Below, in pieces: positions 16,312 to 25,688 of a stretch of 64,000 bases of DNA (position 1 is the first letter of the stretch; the number at the start of each line of letters is the position of its first letter). The position numbers were made by a program, and so were the translations under genes. Below the pieces are notes generated by a model. It ran no database searches. It was not told the origin of the DNA and was given only the letters and a program-made list of their open reading frames with translations. Where the stretch lies: contig JBMFWA010000001.1 of the NCBI GenBank assembly GCA_049965715.1, positions 131,004 to 195,003 of the forward strand. Reading direction: 5' to 3'. The stretch is from JAKAFX01 sp049965715. GTDB taxonomy: Archaea; Thermoplasmatota; Thermoplasmata; Thermoplasmatales; Thermoplasmataceae.

Positions 16312-17649
16312 TCAGATCCCTCCCAGAATCGATGCCAGAAGATCTACGTCCGCATCTGCCGTTTTTTCTGTGAATGAAAACGCATAATTTCCCTTCAGCT
16401 GATCAGATAGATCTGGAATGAGTTTGGAGAGCGGAATTCCGCCGATTATTCTGTTTTTGATCAGCGCTGCATTCAAATCCTTCTCGCTCTTGTTAAGCTT
16501 CACAATGACGTCGGAGAAATGGACTCCGGTGAACGGAACAGCATCCTTTGAAATGACCTTTTTAATGTTGTCTGAGAACTTCCTGGATTTCTCCATGGTG
16601 ACTGCTGCCACTTTTCTCAAACCGGATGCACCCAGCAGGGAGAGATATGTGAGGGAAGCAAGTGCCATGAGGGCCTGGTTTGTGCAGATGTTGCTGGTCG
16701 CCTTCTGTCTTCTTATATGCTGCTCCCTTGTCTGCAGTGTCATGACGAATGCGCGTCTTCCGTTAGCATCCGTAGTTTCTCCTATGATCCTGCCAGGGGA
16801 TTTTCTTACAAGTTCCTTCCTGAAGGTGAATATACCCAGGTACGGCCCCCCGTAATTCATATGAATGCCCATCTGCTGGCCTTCTGCCACGGCAATGTCA
16901 GCGCCGTAATCACCTGGGGGTTTGACAAGGCCCAGGCTTATTGGATCGACATATGCGATGAGGAGTGAATCCTTCTTGATCTCTGAAACCCTGGTCACAT
17001 TCCTGTCCAGAACGCCATAGGAATTAGGATTCTCAACAATGATTGCAGAGGTGTTCCCGTCAACAAGACTCCTGAGGTTTTCGAGATCAATCTCACCGGT
17101 ATCCCTTGAAATCCTGTACCTCTCAAACTTCAGGTTCAGTCCCTCAGTATAGCTTTCAATGACCTGGAGCTTGGTGTTGATCATGTTATCTGGGATCAGA
17201 ATTCTCGGTCTCTCATTTTCCCTGAAGGCCATTCTTACGGCCTCACCAAGGGCAGAATATCCGTCATACATGGATGAATTCGAGAAATCCATGTGCATCA
17301 GGTCGGACATTACGCTCTGATATTCAAACAGGGACTGGAGCATACCCTGTGAAACCTCAGGTTGATATGGTGTGTAAGAGGTGAGGAACTCGGATCTTGA
17401 AATAATACTGTCCACACTGGAAGGAATAACCCTGTCATAAAATCCCATGCCCAGAAAATTCTTGAACTGGTCCCACTGGTTTGTCCTTGCGACAGATTTT
17501 GCAGTTTCAATCACCTCAAATTCGCTCTTTGAACGGGGAAGCCTCAGAACACTCTTCCGGAACTTTGCCGGAATCTCTGAAAAAAGCTCATCCCTGGACT
17601 TCATGGAAAGCGAACTCAGCATCTGTTCCACTTCATCGTTTCTTGGCAT
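16312..17649 (-). CDS. gcvPA: Glycine dehydrogenase (decarboxylating) subunit 1
   Basis: This is the N-terminal half of the split P-protein: FLGMGFYDRVIPSSVDSIIS, TSYTPYQPEVSQGMLQSLFE and NYGGPYLGIFTFR are characteristic. It lacks the PLP lysine, as expected, and forms an alpha2beta2 enzyme with GcvPB. ATG at 17649 (MPRNDEVEQML) is preferred to an upstream TTG at 17664, because relatives start with a short polar segment. An AT-rich box near 17680 could serve as promoter. It heads the gcvPA-gcvPB operon. Confidence 0.93.
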   Translation of the reverse strand: MPRNDEVEQMLSSLSMKSRDELFSEIPAKFRKSVLRLPRSKSEFEVIETAKSVARTNQWDQFKNFLGMGFYDRVIPSSVDSIISRSEFLTSYTPYQPEVSQGMLQSLFEYQSVMSDLMHMDFSNSSMYDGYSALGEAVRMAFRENERPRILIPDNMINTKLQVIESYTEGLNLKFERYRISRDTGEIDLENLRSLVDGNTSAIIVENPNSYGVLDRNVTRVSEIKKDSLLIAYVDPISLGLVKPPGDYGADIAVAEGQQMGIHMNYGGPYLGIFTFRKELVRKSPGRIIGETTDANGRRAFVMTLQTREQHIRRQKATSNICTNQALMALASLTYLSLLGASGLRKVAAVTMEKSRKFSDNIKKVISKDAVPFTGVHFSDVIVKLNKSEKDLNAALIKNRIIGGIPLSKLIPDLSDQLKGNYAFSFTEKTADADVDLLASILGGI

Positions 17650-17781
17650 AGAATGGACAGTCAATGCTTGGATATTTTAATTTTGTGAATAGCTTAGGTC
17701 AACACATTAATAACAAAAATCAGGAGGTATCAAAAATATAGGTTTTATAAATAATAAAATAAATAATTATGGGTTTTATGT

Positions 17782-18051
17782 TTACTTGTATTTGACTTTG
17801 CTTGATGCCCTGAAGACGAATTTCCTCTTCGCTGGTACATCAATGATTTTCTTTGTCTGCGGGTTTCTTGCTTTTCTGGCACTCTGCTTTCTTCTCTCGA
17901 AGATACCGAATCCGGCAAGGTTAATCTTAGATCCCTTGTCTGACTCGCTCACTATTGTGTCCAAAAAGTGTTTTATCACATTTCTGGCCACTCTCTGCGT
18001 TGTGCCGGTCTTCTTGGAAACCGTCTTAGACAATTCACTTATTCCAACCAA
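17782..18051 (-). CDS. HU-family DNA-binding protein (HTa-like)
   Basis: The mature protein of 89 residues reads VGISELSKTVSKKTGTTQRV with NLAGFGIFERRKQSARKARN in the beta arms and FVFRASSKVKYK at the end, very close to Thermoplasma HTa. HU-fold proteins wrap and compact DNA; in Thermoplasmatales this bacterial-derived protein replaces histones. The frame is open to 18105, but the family N-terminus and a GGGGGT ribosome-binding site support the TTG at 18051. It is transcribed divergently from spermidine synthase. Confidence 0.9.
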   Translation of the reverse strand: MVGISELSKTVSKKTGTTQRVARNVIKHFLDTIVSESDKGSKINLAGFGIFERRKQSARKARNPQTKKIIDVPAKRKFVFRASSKVKYK

Positions 18052-18312
18052 GGTTTTTACCCCCAATGATAATAGACATAATACTATTAAAATATTTCTA
18101 TTCATGATTTAATAAAATCGTTAATGGATTGAGTTGTCACGTATTCAGATTTTTGCATAAAAAGATCACAATAGAAATAAATGCAGAATTTAGTCAATAT
18201 TTTGAACGGATATGAACAACCGGTATCTCATTAGTGCCTTGAAACAAAAGGAAATCCAGACGCACCAAAATTTGTGGGAACGATTAAATATTGTTATAAC
18301 ATAAATCGCGCC

Positions 18313-19140
18313 ATGAGGCTCATAGAAAATTGGTTTTCCGAAAGATATTCTGATAATCTGCAGCTTTCGTTCAGGGTTAAGGATCAGCTCCTGTCTGTCA
18401 GGACTGATTTCCAGCGAATCGACGTGTTCGACACCTATGACTACGGGAAGCTTCTCACAATTGACGGAACCGTCCAGATGTCAGAGTATGATGAGTTCGT
18501 TTACCATGAGATGATCACCATGGTTCCGTACTACTATGTGGATCACAAGCCCAGGAACGCGCTTGTGATCGGTGGCGGAGACGGCGGTACTGCAACAAGG
18601 CTCAGCCAGATAGGAATTCAGGAGATCACCAACGTGGAAATCGACACTCAGGTTGTTGAAGTTTCAAAGCAGTTCTTCCCCCACCTGACCTCTGTTTTCG
18701 ACAAGAAAGGAGTGAACCTCCTCATCCAGGACGGAATAAAGTACCTTGAGGAGACAAAACAGAAATTCGATCTCATCATCATCGATTCCACTGATCCCGA
18801 GGGTCCGGCAGAGGGACTCTTCAGCAGATCATTCTACCAGAACGCCAAAAAAGCACTGAATCCAGGCGGGGTTTTCGTTACGCAGTCCGGCTCACCATAT
18901 TACCAGCCCAAGGCCATAAAGATGGCATATAGCGGTCTTTCAGGAATTTTCAGTCATGTCAAACCATACACTGCATTCATTCCAACCTATCCGAGCGGTT
19001 TCTGGTCATTCACGCTTGCAACGGATTCAGCAAGGCCCCTGGAATCAAACATCTGCAAACCGGGAAAGTACTTCAACAGTGAGGTCCTTAACGGATCGTT
19101 CTATCTGCCCCAGTTTGTCAAGGAACTTATAGGAGTCTGA
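18313..19140 (+). CDS. speE: Spermidine synthase / polyamine aminopropyltransferase
   Basis: From the ATG at 18313 the 275-residue protein starts MRLIENWFSERYSD, the family N-terminus. It has the decarboxylated-SAM site VIGGGDGGTATRLSQ (about 85-99), VEIDTQVVEVSKQFFP and the catalytic Asp region LIIIDSTDPEGPAEGLFS. It transfers aminopropyl groups to putrescine or a related diamine; in thermophilic archaea the acceptor may be agmatine or a longer amine, which sequence does not settle. The open frame extends 13 codons further upstream, but that stretch is AT-rich promoter-like sequence. Confidence 0.93.
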   Translation: MRLIENWFSERYSDNLQLSFRVKDQLLSVRTDFQRIDVFDTYDYGKLLTIDGTVQMSEYDEFVYHEMITMVPYYYVDHKPRNALVIGGGDGGTATRLSQIGIQEITNVEIDTQVVEVSKQFFPHLTSVFDKKGVNLLIQDGIKYLEETKQKFDLIIIDSTDPEGPAEGLFSRSFYQNAKKALNPGGVFVTQSGSPYYQPKAIKMAYSGLSGIFSHVKPYTAFIPTYPSGFWSFTLATDSARPLESNICKPGKYFNSEVLNGSFYLPQFVKELIGV

Positions 19141-19150
19141 TCTGACAGGA

Positions 19151-19522
19151 TCATCTCATATTCCATTTGTTCTTCGCTTTCTCAAGCTCCTTGACATAGG
19201 AAGGGCCAAGCCTTGAGGATATGATCTCCAGTTCCTTGAAATTCTTCACAAAAGTCTGCTTGCTGGAACCGTTTACGAGATTGTAAAATTTCTTGGAGTC
19301 ATTTGTGTATTTGTACAGATAATAGAAGAACAGTATAGCCAGAGAGAATGATATTGCAATAACCCAGTAAAGCCAGTTTCCCAGGGAAGAGAGCGATACC
19401 AGGTTGGAAATTCCGGCATAATGGATAACCAGATCGTTGAATGATATAACGAACAGTATAATGAACAGGGCAGCAAGGACAAGGTACATGTAATATTGAT
19501 ATTCTCTCCAGGACGTTTCCAT
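19151..19522 (-). CDS. Small two-helix membrane protein, unknown
   Basis: The protein has two transmembrane helices (MYLVLAALFIILFVISF and WLYWVIAISFSLAILFFYYL) joined by a short loop, and a cytoplasmic tail of about 55 residues with a predicted helical, charged end (VKELEKAKNKWNMR). ATG at 19522 (METSWREYQYYM) is preferred; a GTG at 19531 would add three residues. It ends 10 bases from the convergent speE stop. No family was recognised with confidence. Confidence 0.65.
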   Translation of the reverse strand: METSWREYQYYMYLVLAALFIILFVISFNDLVIHYAGISNLVSLSSLGNWLYWVIAISFSLAILFFYYLYKYTNDSKKFYNLVNGSSKQTFVKNFKELEIISSRLGPSYVKELEKAKNKWNMR

Positions 19523-19803
19523 TGATCTCACGATATTGATAGATTTATTTTAACATTTGTGAACGAGAAGTTCCCTGTCGGAGGATAGGGGATGAAAGCA
19601 AGTGAAAACCTCATTATTTTTCACAGTACGTTGATCTGTCCGCTGGCAGACAGGAATGAGAAAGTTTGGATCGCATATTGCTTCATGCATCCGTAAAGTC
19701 AGATGGATCAGCATAAAGCATGAAGGAAAGGGTACATTCCGTCTGAGTATAATTCAAGCCCATGGAGACTCCGCCAGCAGCATTTGAAGGGGAACATCCT
19801 GCG

Positions 19804-20370
19804 TCAGCTGGAGGAGGTCACTTTATCATTTCTTTTGAGATACGATATAAATTTTGAAATTGCCATGCTTCTGTGGGAAAGGGAGTTCTTCAGATCAAGT
19901 CCCATTTCAGACAGAGTCATATCGGACCCATCGGGAACAAATATTGGATCAAAGCCGAATCCGTTCTTTCCCCTGGATTCGGCAGAAATATGACCACGCA
20001 GGATCCCGTCAAACTGTAGAATTGAATTTCCGTCGTAATAGGAAATGACGGTTACAAACTTCGCCGATCTGTCAAGCCCGTTCAAAAGCCTCAGGATCCC
20101 TGAGTTTCCGATTGTCCTGGAAACATAGGAGGAATAAGGTCCAGGGAAACCCTTCAGGCTATCTATATAAAGTCCAGTATCCTCCATGAAAAATGGTGCC
20201 TTTACAAGGTTCACCAGTTTCCTGCAACTGTCGTATGAAATAGAGTATGTGTCATCTGCCTGAATCTCCTCATAGGTGAGCTCATGCCATTCAAGATCCA
20301 GTCCGTTCTGATCAAACATTTCCCTTATTTCCTGAAACTTATGCTTATTACTTGTCACAAGTGTTACCAC
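19804..20370 (-). CDS. rdgB: XTP/dITP pyrophosphatase (RdgB/HAM1)
   Basis: The 188-residue protein starts VTLVTSNKHKFQEIREMF, the substrate-binding SNxxK motif of the HAM1/RdgB family. It continues with FFMEDTGLYIDSLKGFPGPYS (catalytic Asp) and NGFGFDPIFVPDGS. These enzymes hydrolyse non-canonical purine triphosphates such as dITP and XTP to keep them out of DNA. The GTG start overlaps the last codons of the Kae1-Bud32 gene by seven bases, so the two are coupled. It is the usual length. Confidence 0.92.
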   Translation of the reverse strand: MVTLVTSNKHKFQEIREMFDQNGLDLEWHELTYEEIQADDTYSISYDSCRKLVNLVKAPFFMEDTGLYIDSLKGFPGPYSSYVSRTIGNSGILRLLNGLDRSAKFVTVISYYDGNSILQFDGILRGHISAESRGKNGFGFDPIFVPDGSDMTLSEMGLDLKNSLSHRSMAISKFISYLKRNDKVTSSS

Positions 20371-21971
20371 AGATATCTCCTCCGCCTCTCGATCTCATCC
20401 AGCCTCGCCTTGATCTCGGCAAAATCCCTGCTGAAAGAACTGTAATAATCGAGAAATTCATCACCCAATTTTGGTCTATCGCTGTGTGCGCTCCTGAAGG
20501 ACTCCAGCATGAGGAAAATGTCTCCAGCTATGTCCTCAAGACTGGCAGAAGCCTTCCCCATGCTGGGGTCGATCAGAGTCACTTTGCCTGAGCCGTCCAC
20601 CATGATGTTGCTGGTTGTCAGATCGCCATGACACATCCCTTCATTGTGAATCTGTGCAATCTGACGTGAAAGATCCCTGATCAGGGAATCTTCACGGACA
20701 GAAGGATCACGCAGCATCGTCGATAATGTTGTCCCGGAAATGTACTGCATGGTTATCACCGATCCCTCCATATCGAAGTCGTAGATTGCAGGAACGTTAA
20801 CCCTGAGATCATGCATCCTGATCATGTTTGATATCTCTGTCTTTGTCCTCTGGGTCCTCAGCATGCTGTCGATCACCGGATTCCTGTAACTCTTTATCTC
20901 CCTTGTCTTTACAAGAGCGGGTCTTCCGTAGAAACTGGATCGGTCTATCCTTGCCTCTGCACCATAGGCGAAGTAGTCCTGGAGGTTGCTGGAATTCACC
21001 CAGTCAACCGGGATCTGGTCTATCCTGGAATTCTGATCAACATAAGATTCCTCAATTGATACTCTCATCCCACTCTCATACATCATCATCCCTGCCTGGG
21101 CAATCATTGCACCATTGTCGGAGCAGTATTCCTTGGGAGTCAGGCCGGTCCTGATGCCCAGATCGTCACCGAGTTTCTGCACCATGTCTCTGAGCCTCTG
21201 ATTTCTTGCAACGCCTCCCGTAAGAAGTATCTCACGTTTACCCAGATGCTTGAGCGCTCTCTCCAAAATTTCTATCATCATTGAGAACGCGGTCTCCTGT
21301 ATACTGTATGAAACATCCTCTTTCCGCATTCCCTTGGATATCAGTCTCATGGACGCGGTGAGAATTCCGGAGAAGGAACTGTCCATGCCCTTGACGGAAT
21401 AGGGGAGACCATAGAGTTCCCTGCCTTCCAGAGCAAGTTTCTCGATTGCAGGTCCACCGGGAAAACCTATACCGACCTCCCGTGCAAATTTGTCCAGCAT
21501 GTTCCCAATGCCAATGTCCGTCGTTTCTCCGAAGATTCTGTATCTTCCATTGGAATGCGCTATGATCTGCGTATTTCCCCCAGAGAGATACAGCACAGCA
21601 GGATCATTCACTCCAGTGAGCCTTCTTCCGATTTCCACATGCCCAAGCGGATGATTCACTCCAATGATTGGTTTATTGAATTTTAACGAAAGCGACCTGG
21701 CTGCGGTTGCCGCGATCTTCAAGCACGGGCCGAGACCGGGTCCCTTTGAATATGCTATCAGGTCTATATCGGACCCATTCAATCCTGTTGCAGCGAGGGT
21801 CGATCTGATCATGGGAACTATCTTTTCAAAATGATGGTTTGCAGCTTCCCTAGGATGAATGCCCCCAGTATCAGAGCGATACATTGAGCCCTGGTTTGAA
21901 AGAATGTTTTCCTCGTTGATGATTCCCACACTTATCGTATGGGCCGTACCCTCTATTCCCAGAACATTCAT
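20364..21971 (-). CDS. Kae1-Bud32 fusion (tRNA t6A synthase and atypical kinase)
   Basis: Residues 1 to about 325 are Kae1: IHPREAANHH, the metal-binding NHPLGHVEIG (H107, H111), YLSGGNTQ and LLTGGVARNQRL. It places threonylcarbamoyl on A37 of ANN-decoding tRNAs. A C-terminal domain is Bud32, with catalytic HGDLTTSNIMV and metal-binding LIDPSMGKAS. The fused form is known from several Euryarchaeota; both work in the KEOPS complex. Translation is coupled to rdgB downstream. The other KEOPS subunits are not in the window. Confidence 0.95.
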   Translation of the reverse strand: MNVLGIEGTAHTISVGIINEENILSNQGSMYRSDTGGIHPREAANHHFEKIVPMIRSTLAATGLNGSDIDLIAYSKGPGLGPCLKIAATAARSLSLKFNKPIIGVNHPLGHVEIGRRLTGVNDPAVLYLSGGNTQIIAHSNGRYRIFGETTDIGIGNMLDKFAREVGIGFPGGPAIEKLALEGRELYGLPYSVKGMDSSFSGILTASMRLISKGMRKEDVSYSIQETAFSMMIEILERALKHLGKREILLTGGVARNQRLRDMVQKLGDDLGIRTGLTPKEYCSDNGAMIAQAGMMMYESGMRVSIEESYVDQNSRIDQIPVDWVNSSNLQDYFAYGAEARIDRSSFYGRPALVKTREIKSYRNPVIDSMLRTQRTKTEISNMIRMHDLRVNVPAIYDFDMEGSVITMQYISGTTLSTMLRDPSVREDSLIRDLSRQIAQIHNEGMCHGDLTTSNIMVDGSGKVTLIDPSMGKASASLEDIAGDIFLMLESFRSAHSDRPKLGDEFLDYYSSFSRDFAEIKARLDEIERRRRYLW

Positions 21972-22064
21972 CTTGATACACCTGGACCCGGGATCATTGC
22001 AAGCAGGTATTACATTCTACGCTCATCGGGAGGTGAAAAAATATCTGAATCGAATCAGAACTGT

Positions 22065-23525
22065 TCAACTGTTGCTCACCTTCTCCGGGCTAACATTTTC
22101 CTGTCCATGCTTCTCAGCAGCCATATTTCCTCCCATTCTTATCCTGAAGGAGGATAGAACGCCCGCAGCTATGAGTATCATCAGCGAGATGATCAGAGCG
22201 ATATGAATTCCACCCAGAAATTTTGCCGACACTCCTCCCTGAAGGTTTCCAAGACCAAGAAAAACAGTGAATGCAACCGTTCTTGATACAGACAGAGATG
22301 CGACAGTTATTGTTACAACAAAGCTAAGAAGAGTGCCAATATTGCTCAGCGTTCGTGTCAACCCGCCTATCGATCCATAGATTCCTGACCTTGCAGCGCT
22401 CATGATTGCGCCGTTGTTCGCTGGCCAGAACATCGCACCACCAAGCCCTGAAATAGTGGAGGCAGTGATGACTACCAGATAGTTTGAGCTTACTGTGAGA
22501 GTAAGATAGATGAAAACGGCAACAGACATCAGGGCGATCCCAAGAGTGGCCATTCTCCCGAAGCCAACCCTGTCAGCATAGCGGCCCATTCTCGGGGCAA
22601 GCAGGCTTGCCACAACATAACCGGGAACAAGCAAAAGGGCGGAATCAAGAGGGGAAAGCCCCCTGATGCCCTGTAGATACATTATCAGCAGGAATACAAT
22701 AGACAGATAGCCCAGGGCCTGTAAAAAGGATGCCAGGAGAGAATATGAAAGAAGCTTTGATTCAAATGCCTTGAAATCAATCACGGGACTGGAAACCCTC
22801 TTTTCGTACATCACAAAGACAGGGATCATCAGAATTCCCAGAAGTATAAGAACGCCGTTGAAGAGATCGGGGCCATTGGAGGTGAGATCGGTGGCACCAT
22901 AAGCTATCAATGCAAGTATTGTCCCGAGTATGACTATTCCTCCGTAATCCAGCGTGGACGGCACTCTGTTGTTATCCTTCACGTACTTCATTCCCAGGAA
23001 CAGACCTATAAGGCCAATGGGGACATTTATGTAAAATATGAATCTCCATGAGATGAATGTCGTTATAACTCCGCCCAGCACTATTCCCAGGGTTCCTCCT
23101 ATATTCCAGCCAAGGGTGGTGAATCCGAAGGCACGTCCACGGACCTGAGGCTCAAAAGTATCGGCAACAATGGCACTGCTGTTTGCCTGCATAAGCGCGG
23201 CTCCAACAGCCTGCACCACCCTGAATCCGATCAGGAATTCAATGGTTGGGGATAAACCGCTGAGACCGGAGCCGATGATAAAGACTAGAAAACCCATGTT
23301 GAATATGCGCCCTCTTCCAAATATGTCTCCGAGTTTCCCAAGCTGAGTGGTGAGTATTGCAATTACAAGAAGATAGATCAGTATGGTCCAGATTGAGAGA
23401 ATAAGCGTGGCGTGCAAATCTGTAGTTATGGTCGGCAGAGCCAGAAGTACTATTGTCGTATCCACTGCCGACATCAGTGTGCCTATGAGAACAACTGTAA
23501 GAACTGCGCTCTGGTCTCTACGCAT
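22065..23525 (-). CDS. MFS drug/proton antiporter (DHA2 type)
   Basis: The 486-residue protein has the exporter helix-1 motif LIGTLMSAVDTTIVLLALPT, the motif-A loop GKLGDIFGRGRIFNMGF, and antiporter motif C-like IGGTLGIVLGGVITTF in helix 5, with about 14 helices. It resembles EmrB/QacA exporters and is a distant relative of the transporter at 8015-9697. The substrate is unknown. A perfect 9+2+9 palindrome covers the promoter 23-42 bases upstream, so expression is likely controlled by a dimeric repressor encoded elsewhere. It ends 93 bases from the Kae1-Bud32 start. Confidence 0.88.
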   Translation of the reverse strand: MRRDQSAVLTVVLIGTLMSAVDTTIVLLALPTITTDLHATLILSIWTILIYLLVIAILTTQLGKLGDIFGRGRIFNMGFLVFIIGSGLSGLSPTIEFLIGFRVVQAVGAALMQANSSAIVADTFEPQVRGRAFGFTTLGWNIGGTLGIVLGGVITTFISWRFIFYINVPIGLIGLFLGMKYVKDNNRVPSTLDYGGIVILGTILALIAYGATDLTSNGPDLFNGVLILLGILMIPVFVMYEKRVSSPVIDFKAFESKLLSYSLLASFLQALGYLSIVFLLIMYLQGIRGLSPLDSALLLVPGYVVASLLAPRMGRYADRVGFGRMATLGIALMSVAVFIYLTLTVSSNYLVVITASTISGLGGAMFWPANNGAIMSAARSGIYGSIGGLTRTLSNIGTLLSFVVTITVASLSVSRTVAFTVFLGLGNLQGGVSAKFLGGIHIALIISLMILIAAGVLSSFRIRMGGNMAAEKHGQENVSPEKVSNS

Positions 23526-23547
23526 TCCGCTTCAGTTGGTGATTTCA

Positions 23548-23567
23548 ATCTCATATAAATATGAGAT
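23548..23567. promoter_or_regulatory. Palindromic operator over MFS exporter promoter
   Basis: ATCTCATATAAATATGAGAT is an inverted repeat with two 9-base arms around AA. The TATA-like core of the promoter for the minus-strand MFS gene lies inside it, 23 bases upstream of the ATG at 23525. A protein bound here would block TBP. The regulator is not identifiable from the window. Confidence 0.55.
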
Positions 23568-23733
23568 AGTTAACAAAGTTAATAAATTCGTTTCACCAGC
23601 GCAAATAAAAGTTCCGGCGACGGAACACAGATAGAATGAGGTCTCCGGTACAGACAGCCTGAAACAAGAAATCGGGGAGGATCAATCTCAATCTGACATT
23701 CACCCGGCAGCTATCCAGGATACTTTCTGCAAA

Positions 23734-24360
23734 TTAACTCAGATATTCCATCACCTCTTCATCAGAAAGCTGGGAGAAATCCCTGTAATACTCTCCCACG
23801 GCATACAAACCGTTCACCACATTGACACATACGACCTCATCAGTCAATTTTGCAAGTTCATCAACCACAATCTGGTCGGCGACAGGCGCAGCCACAACAA
23901 TCCTTTTCTGATCAATTTTTCTGAGGAACATGACAGCAGCTTTAACTGTGGAACCTGTGGCTATCCCGTCATCGACAATTATGGCAGTGGCGTCTGGATC
24001 AATAAGCATTTTTCTCCCGTGTCGAAATAGAAGCTGCATCCGCTCTATTTCCTTCTTTCTGGAATGTATAAGATCATCGATTGCAGCAGCATCCATGCCC
24101 AGCGATCTCATCATTCCCTGCTCCAGATAGTAAGATGGAGGGTCCCCTTCTGTCACTGCGCCCATTGCCAGTTCCTCTTCCCAGGGAGATCCTAATTTCC
24201 TGACAATGAGAAGTTCCAGAGGCTTGTTGAGGATGACAGCAATCCGGTGTGCCACTGGTACCCCTCCCCTCGGTATGGCATATATTATGCAGTTGTCAGA
24301 AGAATGATTTTTCAGTTTTATGGCAAGCTGTTCACCTGCATCCAGTCTGTTTCTGAACAT
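23734..24360 (-). CDS. Phosphoribosyltransferase family protein
   Basis: The 208-residue protein carries the PRPP-binding motif IIVDDGIATGST (about 127-138) and an N-terminal AIPRGGVPVAHRIAVIL, typical of the cytoplasmic PRTase group often annotated as 'predicted phosphoribosyltransferase'. YAVGEYYRDFSQLSDEEV at the C-terminus is a further group motif. The nucleobase is not predictable, and some members act in nucleotide salvage while others are uncharacterised. It stands alone between divergent neighbours. Confidence 0.85.
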   Translation of the reverse strand: MFRNRLDAGEQLAIKLKNHSSDNCIIYAIPRGGVPVAHRIAVILNKPLELLIVRKLGSPWEEELAMGAVTEGDPPSYYLEQGMMRSLGMDAAAIDDLIHSRKKEIERMQLLFRHGRKMLIDPDATAIIVDDGIATGSTVKAAVMFLRKIDQKRIVVAAPVADQIVVDELAKLTDEVVCVNVVNGLYAVGEYYRDFSQLSDEEVMEYLS

Positions 24361-24557
24361 GGTGTAACATGCCCTGCCATCCTACTTATTTTTTCCTCTG
24401 GATCGGTTTATCAGAATACAGTGCGGGGCGCTCATTCCTGAACAGGAAAACACCTATCTAAAGAGGATGAAATGGAGAATGAAATCGGGGTTCACCATGA
24501 AAGAGACCACTGCAATCTTAGGGCAACAGTCTAAATAGAACAGGATTATGACATTTC

Positions 24558-25052
24558 GTGATTCAGGATATTGTGGCAATCGTACTGATGATACATGTCT
24601 TTGCAGCCATAATGTTCATAGGCGGATCGTTTTTCATCTGGGTGATTGTATGGCCTGTTTCCTACAAACTGACTGACGATGAATCCTACCGGACAAAAAT
24701 TGTTGGCCTTATCGGAAGATTGTTTGGGTATTACACCGATGTCCTCATAGCAATCCTTATACTGACAGGCATTTACCTCGGCTACACATATCTTCCTTCC
24801 CTGAGCGATTTAACAACCACAACCGGCGGCGAGATACTCCTTATCAAATCTATTGTCGTTATCGTGATGGTTGTTCTCATGTATGCAAACAACATATATC
24901 ACGGAAAGAGAATAATGAGGCTGAGCGAAGAGAGAAAATACGACGAGATGAAGAGAATCAGGAAAATCACTCACGTCGCGTCCTTCATAACAATGGGACT
25001 TATGCTGGTTATAATGGCACTGGCCGTCCTGCTGCAGTTCTATCGTCCATGA
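24558..25052 (+). CDS. CopD-like four-helix membrane protein
   Basis: The 164-residue protein (GTG start) has four hydrophobic helices: IVLMIHVFAAIMFIGGSFFIWVI, VLIAILILTGIYLGYT, LLIKSIVVIVMVVLMYA and ASFITMGLMLVIMALAV. The His in helix 1 followed by a G-G-x-F-F pattern and the later NNIYH and THVASF histidines resemble CopD/DUF2269-type integral membrane proteins, some of which bind haem or copper. There is no operon partner. Function inferred only at fold level. Confidence 0.6.
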   Translation: MIQDIVAIVLMIHVFAAIMFIGGSFFIWVIVWPVSYKLTDDESYRTKIVGLIGRLFGYYTDVLIAILILTGIYLGYTYLPSLSDLTTTTGGEILLIKSIVVIVMVVLMYANNIYHGKRIMRLSEERKYDEMKRIRKITHVASFITMGLMLVIMALAVLLQFYRP

Positions 25053-25194
25053 GAGACAAAATTCAATAAATTGTATCGATGTGAAAGAGGATAGGACACC
25101 GCGGAAAACCGTCAGGCACAATTAAATATCTGACGGTCATACTTATATCAAGGTCGGATTAACAAACGGGGGGAAATAGCTGACAAGGAAACTT

Positions 25195-25674
25195 TTGGAA
25201 CTAATGAAAATCTTAAACATTAAGCCAGCAGAGGTTTCTGATTCTTTTCTCAAGACCGAAGATGACACCTATAACTTCAGTAGCAACTTCGACAAAAGGC
25301 TCAGATTACAAAAGGTTGTTTTTCTGATTGAACGTAAGACCAATGATTTCGACTATCCTTTTTCCCTCTATCTAAGGGGTCCCTATTCAAGGGAACTTGC
25401 CAAAGAATATTACAGCATAACTGATGAACATTATCCTGAGTCCGAACAACCACTGACAGAGGAAAGTAAAAGATTGGCAAAAATCCTTTTCGAAAAAGAT
25501 AATCTTTGGTTGGAAATTGCCTCGACGATCATTATGTTCTCAGATTCTTACAAGATAGAGAAAGCGGTCTTAAGGACAAAGGAATTCAAAGAGGAAGTTC
25601 TCAAAGCTGAGAACAAGAACCCGTCCCATGTTGATTCCGTATATGAAGAGATTAAAACAATGGGCTTCCTTTAA
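25195..25674 (+). CDS. YwgA-like protein, probable antitoxin partner of PIN gene
   Basis: The 159-residue protein contains KRLRLQKVVFLIERKTNDFD then PFSLYLRGPYSRELAKEYY, matching the L-Q-K-x-x-[FY]-L and Y-G-P-Y-S-x-x-L signature of the YwgA-like family, which is distantly related to SocA/Panacea antitoxins. The start is uncertain: TTG at 25195, ATG at 25204, or a CTG at 25180 with GGGGGG upstream that would add LTRKL. A TATA-like ACTTATATC at 25140-25148 fits a short leader. The PIN gene follows after 14 bases, suggesting a toxin-antitoxin pair. Confidence 0.65.
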   Translation: MELMKILNIKPAEVSDSFLKTEDDTYNFSSNFDKRLRLQKVVFLIERKTNDFDYPFSLYLRGPYSRELAKEYYSITDEHYPESEQPLTEESKRLAKILFEKDNLWLEIASTIIMFSDSYKIEKAVLRTKEFKEEVLKAENKNPSHVDSVYEEIKTMGFL

Positions 25675-25688
25675 AACGCAAGGTTACG

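Noticed and set aside
19532..19803. Search for a structured RNA in the gap between the membrane protein and rdgB
   Set aside because: Only a weak 5-base hairpin (CTGTC...GACAG) was seen; nothing resembles SRP RNA, RNase P RNA or a C/D guide.
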